The translations under genes and the position numbers were made by a program. The notes beneath the pieces were generated by a model. That model was not told the DNA's origin, did no database searches, and saw nothing but the letters and a program-made list of their open reading frames with translations. From the NCBI RefSeq assembly GCF_000382045.1, contig NZ_KB907450.1, positions 1,440,204-1,504,203 of the forward strand: a DNA stretch of 64,000 bases, in the 5' to 3' direction. Numbering within the stretch: position 1 is the stretch's first letter; each line of letters begins with the position of its first letter. Below, in pieces: positions 17,452 through 25,363 of this stretch. The DNA comes from Variovorax atrisoli 110B (GTDB taxonomy: Bacteria > Pseudomonadota > Gammaproteobacteria > Burkholderiales > Burkholderiaceae_C).

Positions 17452-17558
17452 GAGATTTCCTTTGTGTAATGGCAAAAGCCTGAACGGCCGCCTTCACTCT
17501 AGCGAGTTTCAAGCCATGGCCCCTCTCAGGAAAACACTGAGCCAGGCTTGCAACCAGC

Positions 17559-17580
17559 TGTCACGAAGATTGTCACGAAG
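17559..17580. repeat. Direct repeat between divergent phaB and the DJ-1-like gene
   Basis: TGTCACGAAG occurs twice, 12 bp apart in start position (17559 and 17571), in the 204-bp divergent intergenic region. A spacing near one helical turn is usual for tandem regulator sites, so it may be an operator for one or both genes. No known regulator is assigned. Confidence 0.4.
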
Positions 17581-17655
17581 CGGCCTCCGTGCTCAGCCTC
17601 TATCCTCTCATCCGTGCGTGTCCGCACGAGCCAATCACCCAAGGAGTTCCAAAGT

Positions 17656-18303
17656 ATGAATTTCGGGATCATCGTCTTCCCCGACGTCGAGGAACTCGAC
17701 TTCGTCGGCCCCTGGGAGATGCTCACCATGTGGAGCAAGCTGGCCGGCGGTCCCGAGCATTGCCTGATCGTGGCCGAGAAGCGCGAGCCGGTGGTCTGCG
17801 CCAAGGGCCTGTCGATCAACCCCCACGTCTCCTTCGCCGACTGCCCCCAGCTCGACTGCCTGCTCGTCCCCGGCGGCATGGGCACGCGCCGCGAGGTCGA
17901 CAACGTCGTCATGACCCGCTTCCTCGCCGACCAGGCGCCCGGATGCACCACGCTGATGTCCGTATGCACCGGCGCCTTCGTGCTGCACGCGGCCGGCCTG
18001 CTCTCGGGCAAGACCGCCACCACCCACTGGGGGTCGCTCGACCGCCTGCGCGCGCTGGGCGACGTGAAGGTGGTGGAGCAGCGCTGCGTGCAGGACGGCA
18101 ACGTCTGGACCTCGGCCGGGGTATCGGCCGGTACCGACCTGATGCTGGCCTACATCGCCCACACCGCGGGCGAGGAAGCCGCCGCCAAGGTACAGCTGCA
18201 GTCCGAGTACTACCCCGCGGACACCATCTACGGAAGCACCGCCAGCCACGAGCGCGCGCCGGCCTATGTGAAGCGGCCCGGTCCCCGCTTCCAGGCCCGA
18301 TGA
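17656..18303 (+). CDS. DJ-1/PfpI family protein (isonitrile hydratase-like)
   Basis: 215 residues. The family nucleophile-elbow cysteine is present in SVCTGAFVLHAAGLL, followed by GKTATTHWGSL, the pattern of the isonitrile-hydratase and GlxA-type branch; the AraC-like DNA-binding part of GlxA regulators is absent. An AAGGAG ribosome site precedes ATG 17656. The stop overlaps the next gene (ATGA), so the two are coupled. It probably acts as a cytosolic hydratase or amidase-like enzyme, but the substrate cannot be read from sequence. Confidence 0.88.
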   Translation: MNFGIIVFPDVEELDFVGPWEMLTMWSKLAGGPEHCLIVAEKREPVVCAKGLSINPHVSFADCPQLDCLLVPGGMGTRREVDNVVMTRFLADQAPGCTTLMSVCTGAFVLHAAGLLSGKTATTHWGSLDRLRALGDVKVVEQRCVQDGNVWTSAGVSAGTDLMLAYIAHTAGEEAAAKVQLQSEYYPADTIYGSTASHERAPAYVKRPGPRFQAR

Positions 18304-18812
18304 ACGCGCCCTCCTTGCCCGAGCCGCTGCCGGTACTCGCTGCACGGGTGGGCGAAGCGCTGCGCGCGCGGGGGCGGACCGTGGCGGTGGTCGAGTCCTC
18401 GGCAGGCGGACTGGTGTCTGCCGCCCTGCTCGCCATCGCGGGCGCCTCGGCCTACTTCAAGGGCGGTGCGGTCGTCTATTCGAGGCGCGCGGGCCGCGCG
18501 CTGCTGAACCTGACCGCCGAAGACATGGCCGGCCTGCGCGGCGAGACCGAGCCCTACGCCCGGCTCGTCGCGGGCCGGGTGCGCGACACCCACCACTCGA
18601 CCTGGGGCATCGCCGAAAGCGGAGCGGCCGGCCCCTCGCCCAGCCCTTACGGCGACGTGCCCGGGCGGGTATGCCTGGCGATCGTCGGCCCCGTCACCGT
18701 GAGCCGCACCGTCGAGACCGGCAATGCCGACCGCCCCGCGAACATGGACCTGTTCGCGCGGCACCTGCTCGCGCTGTTCGACGAAACACTGCGCGCCCGG
18801 TCGGTCGACTGA
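18300..18812 (+). CDS. CinA C-terminal-domain protein (PncC-like), motif variant
   Basis: 170 residues made of a single CinA C-terminal domain, as in stand-alone PncC nicotinamide-mononucleotide deamidases. The usual ESCTGG site is ESSAGG here and the usual GIAGPxG region reads SGAAGPSPSP, so activity is uncertain. Its ATG overlaps the stop of the DJ-1-like gene. It ends 6 bp from the convergent TctC gene. Confidence 0.82.
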   Translation: MNAPSLPEPLPVLAARVGEALRARGRTVAVVESSAGGLVSAALLAIAGASAYFKGGAVVYSRRAGRALLNLTAEDMAGLRGETEPYARLVAGRVRDTHHSTWGIAESGAAGPSPSPYGDVPGRVCLAIVGPVTVSRTVETGNADRPANMDLFARHLLALFDETLRARSVD

Positions 18813-18818
18813 AGAACC

Positions 18819-19823
18819 TCAGTCCGCCTGCACGCCCGCCGCGCGGATCACCTTGCCCCACTTGGCCACCTCCGCAGCGAGGTGCGAGCGAAGGCTCTCG
18901 GGCGTCTGCTTCTCCACCGGCACGATCTCCGAGCTGAGTTCGGCCAGGCGGTTCTTCACCATGTCGTCCTGCAGCCCGGCACGCAGGGCGGCGTTGAGCT
19001 TCTCGATCACCGCGGGCGGCGTGCCCTTGGGCGCATAGATGCCGTGCCACACGCGCACGTCGAAGCCCTTGAGGCCCTGCTCGTCCAGCGTCGGGATGTT
19101 CGGCAGGCTCGACAGCCGCTGCGGCGTGGTCACGCCGAACACCTTCACCCGGTTGCCGTCCTTGATGACGGGCGCGGTCTGCGTGGTCTGGTCGCACAGC
19201 AGGTCGACCTGCCCGCCCATCAGGTCGTTGAGCGCCGGCCCCGCCCCCTTGTAGGGCACGGTGGTCAGCTGCACACCGATCTGGTTCATGAACAGCAGCC
19301 CGCACAGCTGCGACACCGCGCCCACGCCCGCGTTGGCCAGCGTCACCTTGTCCTTGTTGGCCTTCACGTAGGCCAGCAGCTCCTGGTAGTTGTTGGCCGG
19401 GAAGTCCTTGCGCGACAGCAGCGTCATCGGCACGTCGAGCACCTGGCCGACGTACTCGAAGTCCTTGAGCGGGTCGTAGTTGAGCTTCTTGTAGAGCGCG
19501 GGCGCGGTGGCCATGCCCATGTGGTGGATCAGGATGGTGTAGCCGTTGGGCGCCGCCTTCGCGACCCGCGCGGGTGCGATGGTGCCGCCCGCGCCCACGG
19601 TGTTCTCCACGATCACAGCCTGGCCCAGCGACTTGCCCATGGGAATGGCCAGCATGCGCGCCACCACGTCGGTCGGTCCGCCGGCCGAGTACGGCACGAC
19701 CATCGTCACCGGCTTGTCGGGCCATGCCGCCTGCGCCGAAGCCGGCGCCTGGAAGGCGAGCAGGCAGGCGCCAGCGGAGGCGGCGATCAGGGTCTTCAGT
19801 TTCCAGTTTCTGGTTGCTTTCAC
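18819..19823 (-). CDS. Bug/TctC-family periplasmic binding protein
   Basis: 334 residues. N-terminal signal sequence with cleavage near SAQA, then the family hallmarks WPDKPVTMVVPYSAGGPTDVVAR and, near residue 165, VPYKGAGPALNDLMGGQVDLL. Bug proteins bind small carboxylates, often for a TctAB transporter; no tctA or tctB is nearby. It is the last gene of the minus-strand operon TctC-hydratase-CaiB-CitE-TctC, 49 bp after the lyase gene. Confidence 0.93.
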   Translation of the reverse strand: MKATRNWKLKTLIAASAGACLLAFQAPASAQAAWPDKPVTMVVPYSAGGPTDVVARMLAIPMGKSLGQAVIVENTVGAGGTIAPARVAKAAPNGYTILIHHMGMATAPALYKKLNYDPLKDFEYVGQVLDVPMTLLSRKDFPANNYQELLAYVKANKDKVTLANAGVGAVSQLCGLLFMNQIGVQLTTVPYKGAGPALNDLMGGQVDLLCDQTTQTAPVIKDGNRVKVFGVTTPQRLSSLPNIPTLDEQGLKGFDVRVWHGIYAPKGTPPAVIEKLNAALRAGLQDDMVKNRLAELSSEIVPVEKQTPESLRSHLAAEVAKWGKVIRAAGVQAD

Positions 19824-19872
19824 TTTCTTGTCTCCTTTGGTTGTTCTCTGGTCCGTTCGTCAGGTGTGTTCG

Positions 19873-20724
19873 TCAGGTGTGTTCGAGTGCGAGCAGGCGC
19901 TCGGCCAGCCGCACCACCGGGGCATCGACCATGCGCCCGTCGAGGCTGACGACGCCGCCGCCGGCCTCGCGGATGGCCGCGACCACGCGGCGGGCCCATG
20001 CCAGTTCCTGCGCCGAGGGGCCGAGCGCCGCATGCACCGGCGCGACCTGGTCGGGGTGGATGCACAGCTTGGCGCCGAAGCCGCCGCGCCGGGCGCGCGC
20101 GGTGTCCGCTGCCAGCCGGGGGGCGTCGCGCCAGTCGGGGGTCACGCCGTCGATGGGCGCGGCAAGGCCGGCGCGGCGCGAGGCCAGCAGCAGTGCGAGG
20201 CGCACGGGCACCAGTTCGGCCTCGTCGGCATCGCAGGCCAGGCCCAGGTCGGCCTGGAAATCGAGGTTGCCGAAGGCCAGGCGCAGCACCTGCGGGCCGG
20301 CGGCGAGTTCGTCGACCGCGGCGAGGCCGGCGGCCGATTCGATCAGCGGCACCAGCACGGCCGAGGGGCCTGCCGCCGTCGCCAGCCGCGACAGGTCGGC
20401 CGCCCGTTCCGCCTTCGGCAGCACGATGCCGGCGATCAGCCCCTGGGCGGCGAGCGCTCCGACCTGCGCGCAGTCGTCGTCATGCCACGGCGTGCCGGCG
20501 GCGTTGATGCGCACCAGCAGACGTCGCCGTTCTTCGGCGGGCAGCGCGGCGAACGCGGCACCCAGTTGCTCGCGCGCTTGAACCTTGCGCTCGGGCGCGA
20601 CGGCGTCTTCGAGGTCGACGATCACGCCGCCCGCCCCGGTGGCCAGCGCGCGCGCATGGCGCTCGGGCCGGTCGGCGGGCACGAAGAGAAAGGCGCGTGC
20701 CAGCGAAAGAGGCGGCGCGCTCAC
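19873..20724 (-). CDS. CitE-like CoA-ester lyase (HpcH/HpaI aldolase family)
   Basis: 283 residues, read from GTG 20724 which overlaps the CaiB stop by four bases (GTGA). CitE-type features are FVPADRPERHARAL, the DLEDAV metal site, LVRINA, LPKAE, LIESAAGL and GAKLCIHPDQV. Members include citrate lyase beta, malyl-CoA and citramalyl-CoA lyases. With a CaiB-type CoA transferase and a hydratase-2-like enzyme in the same operon, cleavage of (S)-citramalyl-CoA to acetyl-CoA and pyruvate is a reasonable prediction; other beta-hydroxyacyl-CoA substrates are possible. Confidence 0.9.
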   Translation of the reverse strand: MSAPPLSLARAFLFVPADRPERHARALATGAGGVIVDLEDAVAPERKVQAREQLGAAFAALPAEERRRLLVRINAAGTPWHDDDCAQVGALAAQGLIAGIVLPKAERAADLSRLATAAGPSAVLVPLIESAAGLAAVDELAAGPQVLRLAFGNLDFQADLGLACDADEAELVPVRLALLLASRRAGLAAPIDGVTPDWRDAPRLAADTARARRGGFGAKLCIHPDQVAPVHAALGPSAQELAWARRVVAAIREAGGGVVSLDGRMVDAPVVRLAERLLALEHT

Positions 20725-21902
20725 ACCGCGCCCGCCTCGCGCAGCGCCGCGATGTCCGCCTCGCTGCGCCCGAGGCTGCGCAGGATGGCGTCGGTGTGCT
20801 CGCCTACCGCCGGGATCGGGTCCATGCGGTAGTCGAAGGCGCTCTGGCGACCCGCCGGCAGCAGGGCCGGTATGTCGCCCGCCGGCGAGCCCACCTGACG
20901 CCAGCGCTCGCGCGCCTGCAATTGGGGATGGGCCCACAGGCCGGCCATGTCGTTCATGCGGGCGTTGGCGATCTGCGCGGTGTCGAGCCGCTCGAGCACC
21001 TGCGCCGTCGTCAGCGCGCCGAAGGTCTCGAGGATGATGGCGCGCAGCATCTCGCGGTTCTCGTTGCGCCGCGCGTTGCTGTCGAAGCGAGGGTCGGCGG
21101 CCAGCGCTGTCTGCAGCAGCACCTTCTCGCAGAAGGTGCGCCATTCGCGCTCGTTCTGCAGGCCCAGCATCACGGTGCCGCCGTCACCCGCGGGGAAAGG
21201 ACCGTAGGGATAGATGGTCGCGTGCGAGGCGGCGCTGCGCGGCGGCGGTGGAGCGCCGTCGTAGGCGTAGTACATCGGGTAGCCCATCCACTCGGCCAGC
21301 GCCTCAAGCATCGACACGTCGATGTGCGAGCCCCTGCCCGTCTTTCCGCGCTGGAGCAGCGCCGCAAGGATGCCGGTGTACGCATACATGCCGGCCGCGA
21401 TGTCGGCGATGGAGTTGCCCGACTTGCAGGGCTCCTCGGGCGTGCCCGTCACCGAAAGAAAGCCGGCCTCGCTCTGGATCAGCAGGTCGTAGGCCTTCTT
21501 GTCGCGGTACGGGCCGTCCTCGCCGTAGCCCGAGATGTCGCAGACGATGAGCCTCGGGTGCCTTTCGTGCAGGGCCTGCGCGCCCAGCCCCATGCGCGCG
21601 GCGGCGCCGGGCGCGAGGTTCTGCACCAGCACGTCGGCATCGGACAACAGCTCCTGCAGCACCGCCAGCGCGGCGGGCTGCTTGAGGTCGAGCGTGAGGC
21701 TTTCCTTCGAGCGGTTCACCCACACGAAGTGCGAGGCCTCGCCGGCCACGCGGGCGTCGTAGGCGCGCGCGAAGTCGCCCGCTCCGGGGCGCTCCACCTT
21801 GATGACGCGCGCACCGAGGTCGGCGAGTTGCCGCGTGCAGAACGGCGCGGCGATGGCGTGCTCGAGCGAGATGACGGTGATGCCGTCCAGGGGTCTTGTC
21901 AT
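20721..21902 (-). CDS. CaiB/BaiF family III CoA transferase
   Basis: 393 residues. Typical start region PLDGITVISLEHAIAAPFCTRQLADLGARVIKVE, the loop NRSKESLTLDL, DISGYGEDGPY, and the catalytic aspartate in KKAYDLLIQ (about Asp139). Family III enzymes move CoA between carboxylic acids. In this operon it would activate the incoming acid, possibly itaconate or mesaconate with succinyl-CoA as donor. The gene starts 18 bp after the hydratase and overlaps the lyase start. Confidence 0.93.
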   Translation of the reverse strand: MTRPLDGITVISLEHAIAAPFCTRQLADLGARVIKVERPGAGDFARAYDARVAGEASHFVWVNRSKESLTLDLKQPAALAVLQELLSDADVLVQNLAPGAAARMGLGAQALHERHPRLIVCDISGYGEDGPYRDKKAYDLLIQSEAGFLSVTGTPEEPCKSGNSIADIAAGMYAYTGILAALLQRGKTGRGSHIDVSMLEALAEWMGYPMYYAYDGAPPPPRSAASHATIYPYGPFPAGDGGTVMLGLQNEREWRTFCEKVLLQTALAADPRFDSNARRNENREMLRAIILETFGALTTAQVLERLDTAQIANARMNDMAGLWAHPQLQARERWRQVGSPAGDIPALLPAGRQSAFDYRMDPIPAVGEHTDAILRSLGRSEADIAALREAGAV

Positions 21903-21920
21903 GTGTTCTTCCCTCCCCGC

Positions 21921-22817
21921 TCAGGCCAGCACGGCCGTGGCCTGCATGGTGAGCCAGCCGTCGGCGTCCTCGCCCCACAGATCGAACGTCTTTCCATCGG
22001 CGCCCGGCTTGCCGTGCACGCGGAACGGCGCGATGTCGAAGGTCGGGCGCACCGCGCGGAACTCGAAGCGCGCGAGCTGCGCGCCCGGCACGTTGCGGCG
22101 CAGCAGGTCGACCAGCAGCGTCGCGATCAGCGGGCCGTGCACGATCAGGCCCGGATAGCCCTCGACCTGCGTGACGTAGCGGCGGTCGTAGTGGATGCGG
22201 TGGCCGTTGAAGGTGAGTGCCGAGTAGCGAAAGAGCAGCACGTCGTCGGGCGCGATGTCGCGGCTGAAGGCGGCGTCCTTCGGGGCGGGCGTGGGTGGCG
22301 GGCCGGCCTCGCCCGGCTGGGCGGCGGCGCGGTAGACGATGTCGTGCTCCTCGGTGAGCGCAAGGCCGCGTTCGTTGCGCACCTCGTGGCGCACCAGCAC
22401 GAACACGAGTTCGCCGGTGCGGCCCGACTTGTGCGTGACCGAGACGATGCGCGAGGTGCGCTCCGCCTTGTCACCCACCTGCAGCGGATTGCCCGGCTCC
22501 CATGCGAGCCGCCCGCCCGCCCACATGCGGCGCGGCAGCGGCACCGGCGGCAGGAAGCCGCCGCGCCTGGCGTGGCCGTCCTCGCCGATCTCCGACTGGC
22601 GGTGGTGCGGCAGGAAGTAGAGCCAGTGCCACAGCTCGGGCAGGCGGGTGCCGGCCTGCGGCGGCGGGTCGTCGCGGTCGAGCGTGGCGGCGAGCGCGCG
22701 CACCGGCGCGGCGGTGACGTCGTCGGCCAGCGTTTCGCTGCGGCCCTGCCAGGCCTGCAGCCTGGCCAGCGCCTCGCTGTCGATGGTGGGAGATGGAGTC
22801 TGTGTGTCGTTGCTCAT
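21921..22817 (-). CDS. Mesaconyl/itaconyl-CoA hydratase-like protein (MaoC/HTD2 fold)
   Basis: 298 residues. Two hotdog halves are visible; the second has the hydratase-2 active-site pattern HRIHYDRRY followed by GYPGLIVHGPL, with His and Asp placed as in (R)-specific hydratases and mesaconyl-C4-CoA hydratase. The N-terminal half (LPELWHWLYFLP) resembles the FAS1-like dehydratase branch. Between a CoA transferase and a CitE-like lyase it could hydrate itaconyl- or mesaconyl-CoA to citramalyl-CoA. The assignment of substrate is from context. Confidence 0.85.
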   Translation of the reverse strand: MSNDTQTPSPTIDSEALARLQAWQGRSETLADDVTAAPVRALAATLDRDDPPPQAGTRLPELWHWLYFLPHHRQSEIGEDGHARRGGFLPPVPLPRRMWAGGRLAWEPGNPLQVGDKAERTSRIVSVTHKSGRTGELVFVLVRHEVRNERGLALTEEHDIVYRAAAQPGEAGPPPTPAPKDAAFSRDIAPDDVLLFRYSALTFNGHRIHYDRRYVTQVEGYPGLIVHGPLIATLLVDLLRRNVPGAQLARFEFRAVRPTFDIAPFRVHGKPGADGKTFDLWGEDADGWLTMQATAVLA

Positions 22818-22832
22818 GGGTCTCTTCGTCGT

Positions 22833-23885
22833 TCAGTCGACCGCGGCGCCGGAGGCCTTGACGATCCGCGCCCACTTGGCGAGATCGTCGTGCAGCAGCG
22901 CCGCGAACTGTTCGGGGGTGGTCGGCGCGGCGATCTCCACGCCCTGCTGGTCGAGCTTGTCGCGCAGGTCCTTCGAGGCCAGCGCCTTGCGCGTGGCGTC
23001 CTGCAGCGTGGCGAGCACGTCGGGCGGCACGCCCGCGGGGGCGAACAGGCCGATCCACAGCGTGCCGTTGTAGCCGGGCACGGCCTCGGCGATGGCGGGC
23101 ACGTCGGGCAGCACGGGCGAGCGCTTCTCGCCGCTGACGGCCAGCGCGCGCAGCTTGCCGGCCTTGATGTGCGGCAGCGCCGAAGGCAGGCTCGCGAACA
23201 CGATCGGCAGCTGCCCGCCCAGCACGTCGTTGAGAGCGGGCGCCACGCCCTTGTAGGGCACGTGCTGCATCGAGATGCCGGCCATGCTGTTGAGCATTTC
23301 GCCGAGCAGGTGGTTGAGCGTGCCGTTGCCGGCCGAGGCGTACTGGTAGTTCGCGCCCTTCGCCCGCGCGAGCTTCAGGAACTCGGCGAAGTTCTTCGCC
23401 GGGAACGAGGGGTTGACCAGCAGCACGTTGGGCACCGAGCCGATGAGCCCCACGGGCTTGAAGTCGCGCTCGGGGTCGAAGCCCGGGTTCCTGTAGAGCG
23501 CCGGGTTGATCGCCTGGCTGCTGCTGATGGTCATGAGCAGCGTGTAGCCGTCCTTCGGGCCCTTGGCCACGAGCTGCGTGCCGATGTTGCCGCCCGCGCC
23601 GGGGCGGTTGTCGACCACCACGCTGGCGTTGTTCATCACCTCGCCGAGCTTCTGGCCGACGAGCCGGCCGACGATGTCGTTGGTGCCGCCAGCGGCCTGG
23701 GGCACGACGAGCGTGACGGGGCGAGAGGGGTATGCGTCCGCATTCGCCGGGCCGGACTGGACCAGAGCGGCCGCGGCGGTCAGTGCGACCAGGGCCAATG
23801 CGCGCAATCTTGTGCCGGCAGCAGGGCGACGGACTTTCAATCCGCTGGCCACCGGCAGGTTTCGTTGGTGTCGTGTTGTCTCCAT
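22833..23885 (-). CDS. Bug/TctC-family periplasmic binding protein
   Basis: About 350 residues from ATG 23885; ATG 23894 and a TTG at 23951 are in frame, and no strong ribosome site decides. A long basic N-terminus leads to a hydrophobic signal ending NADA, then YPSRPVTLVVPQAAGGTNDIVGR and VPYKGVAPALNDVLGGQLP. First gene of the operon that faces away from the LysR gene at 23992, so it probably binds the operon's substrate in the periplasm. Confidence 0.9.
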   Translation of the reverse strand: METTRHQRNLPVASGLKVRRPAAGTRLRALALVALTAAAALVQSGPANADAYPSRPVTLVVPQAAGGTNDIVGRLVGQKLGEVMNNASVVVDNRPGAGGNIGTQLVAKGPKDGYTLLMTISSSQAINPALYRNPGFDPERDFKPVGLIGSVPNVLLVNPSFPAKNFAEFLKLARAKGANYQYASAGNGTLNHLLGEMLNSMAGISMQHVPYKGVAPALNDVLGGQLPIVFASLPSALPHIKAGKLRALAVSGEKRSPVLPDVPAIAEAVPGYNGTLWIGLFAPAGVPPDVLATLQDATRKALASKDLRDKLDQQGVEIAAPTTPEQFAALLHDDLAKWARIVKASGAAVD

Positions 23886-23937
23886 GGCCCGCATGGTCGG
23901 GCGCCCCACCCTCGCGCGCAATCTGCGATTTCGGAAC

Positions 23938-23964
23938 CCAGCCTTCTGCAATGCCGAAGGCTGG
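23938..23964. promoter_or_regulatory. Palindromic LysR-type operator candidate
   Basis: CCAGCCTTC and GAAGGCTGG are perfect 9-bp arms around 9 bases, in the 106-bp divergent region between the TctC operon and its LysR gene, 28 bp before the LysR start. The inner TTC-N9-GAA fits the T-N11-A rule for LysR-type binding sites. Confidence 0.6.
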
Positions 23965-23991
23965 CGGCATGCTGGCGCCTACCATCGCTGC

Positions 23992-24906
23992 ATGCTCTTC
24001 GACCTTACCGACCTGCGCCTCTTCGTCGCCACGGCCGAACTCGGCAGCCTCACGCGGGCCGCCGAGCGCCAGCACCTGTCGCTCGCGGCGGCAAGCGCGC
24101 GCATCAAGGCGCTCGAAACTCAGGCCGGGCTGCAGCTGCTGCAGCGCGAGGCCCGAGGCGTGCGGCTGCTGCCGCCGGGCGAAGCCTTCCTGCACCACGC
24201 GCGCCTCGTGCTGCACCAGACGGAGCAACTGCGCGCCGACCTGCTGGAGTACGGCGGCGGCCTGCGCGGCCACCTGCGCGTGTTCGCCAACACCACCGCA
24301 GTGACCGACTTCCTGCCCGAGATCCTGCCGGGCTTCCTGGCGCACAACCCGCGCATCAACGTCGACCTTCAGGAAAAACCGAATGCTCAGATTCCGCGCG
24401 GCGTGCTCGACGGCCGCGCCGACATCGGCATCGTCGCCGGCCGCGTCGACACGCTGGGGCTGGAGGCCATCCACTTCAGCACCGACCGGCTGGTGCTCGC
24501 CACCTCGCGCAAGCACCGCTTCGCGAAGCGCAAGAAGATTTCCTTCGCCGAGACGCTGGACGAAGACGCGATCGGCATGCAGCAAGGCAGCACGCTGCAG
24601 ACCTTTCTCTCGCAGATCACCGACAACCTGGGCAAGCGGCAGAAGCTGCGCATCCAGCTCGGAAGCTTCGACGCCATGTGCCGGATGATCGGCAACGGCG
24701 TGGGCATCGGCGTCGTGCCCGAATCGGCTGCCCGGCGCAACCAGGAAAGCATGCAGCTCGCGCTGATCGACCTCGACGACGCCTGGTGCGTGCGGGAGCG
24801 CTACCTGCTCGTGCGCGACCGCGCAGCGCTGCCGATCTACGCACAGGCGCTGGTCGACACGCTATGCCGCCACTACGCCGAACAGCAGGCCTCTTCGCCA
24901 ACCTGA
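23992..24906 (+). CDS. LysR-family transcriptional regulator
   Basis: 304 residues. N-terminal winged helix with LRLFVATAELGSLTRAAERQHLSLAAASARIKALE, then the LysR substrate domain. It faces the TctC-hydratase-CaiB-CitE-TctC operon across 106 bp that contain a palindromic site, so it is the likely regulator of that operon, responding to its acid or CoA-ester substrate. Confidence 0.93.
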   Translation: MLFDLTDLRLFVATAELGSLTRAAERQHLSLAAASARIKALETQAGLQLLQREARGVRLLPPGEAFLHHARLVLHQTEQLRADLLEYGGGLRGHLRVFANTTAVTDFLPEILPGFLAHNPRINVDLQEKPNAQIPRGVLDGRADIGIVAGRVDTLGLEAIHFSTDRLVLATSRKHRFAKRKKISFAETLDEDAIGMQQGSTLQTFLSQITDNLGKRQKLRIQLGSFDAMCRMIGNGVGIGVVPESAARRNQESMQLALIDLDDAWCVRERYLLVRDRAALPIYAQALVDTLCRHYAEQQASSPT

Positions 24907-24965
24907 CTGCTGCCAGCACGCAAAAACAGCAACTTGCATGCGATTGCTGAACAACTCGCTCCCGT

Positions 24966-25081
24966 CCCCATTTTCTGTGGGCAACTTTGGGGGTAACTCA
25001 TGAGGAGCCTTGTAAAACGAATGCAAGTCGTTGTTTTACAAGGGTATTCCTTAGTTTGCTCAATTTTTGGGCGGTGTACAA
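24966..25081. repeat. 116-bp direct repeat, copy 1
   Basis: First of two 116-bp copies in a 457-bp gene-free gap. The copies differ only by substitutions and share the block order CCCCATTTTC, CAACTTTGGGG, ATGAGGAGC, TTGTAAAA...TTTTACAA, TTTTGGGCGGTG. The TTGTAAAAC/GTTTTACAA arms (starting near 25010) can form a hairpin. The element is visibly more AT-rich than the surrounding genes. Confidence 0.85.
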
Positions 25082-25211
25082 CTCTGGCCGCCAAAACCGC
25101 CTCGTCCAGACCTGAAACAGCCTTTCGACTCCATTTTTCACGGTTTCCGGTGAGCGAAAAACGCCATCGGATCAGCCACTTGCGGTGGGAATGTGGAAAA
25201 GCCGGCTTCTT

Positions 25212-25327
25212 CCCCATTTTCAGTGCACAACTTTGGGGATAACTGATGAGGAGCGTTGTAAAAGCAACGTAAGTCGTTGTTTTACAAAGGGAATAGTTAA
25301 TCTGCTCAAATTTTGGGCGGTGAACAA
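25212..25327. repeat. 116-bp direct repeat, copy 2
   Basis: Second copy, starting 246 bp after the first. Its palindrome is stronger: TTGTAAAA-G-CAACG pairs with CGTTG-TTTTACAA, a 13-bp stem with one bulged base. The outer eight bases are identical in both copies while the inner ones differ. The 130 bp between copies is unrelated sequence with no gene seen. Confidence 0.85.
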
Positions 25328-25363
25328 GCCGCTCCGCGGGACCCTTCCGCGGGCCCTGCCCGA

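Noticed and set aside
24966..25327. Chromosomal origin or plasmid iterons
   Set aside because: Only weak DnaA-box resemblance, two copies, and no dnaA, rep or par genes nearby.
24966..25327. CRISPR array
   Set aside because: Two long repeats with one spacer, no short regular repeats and no cas genes.
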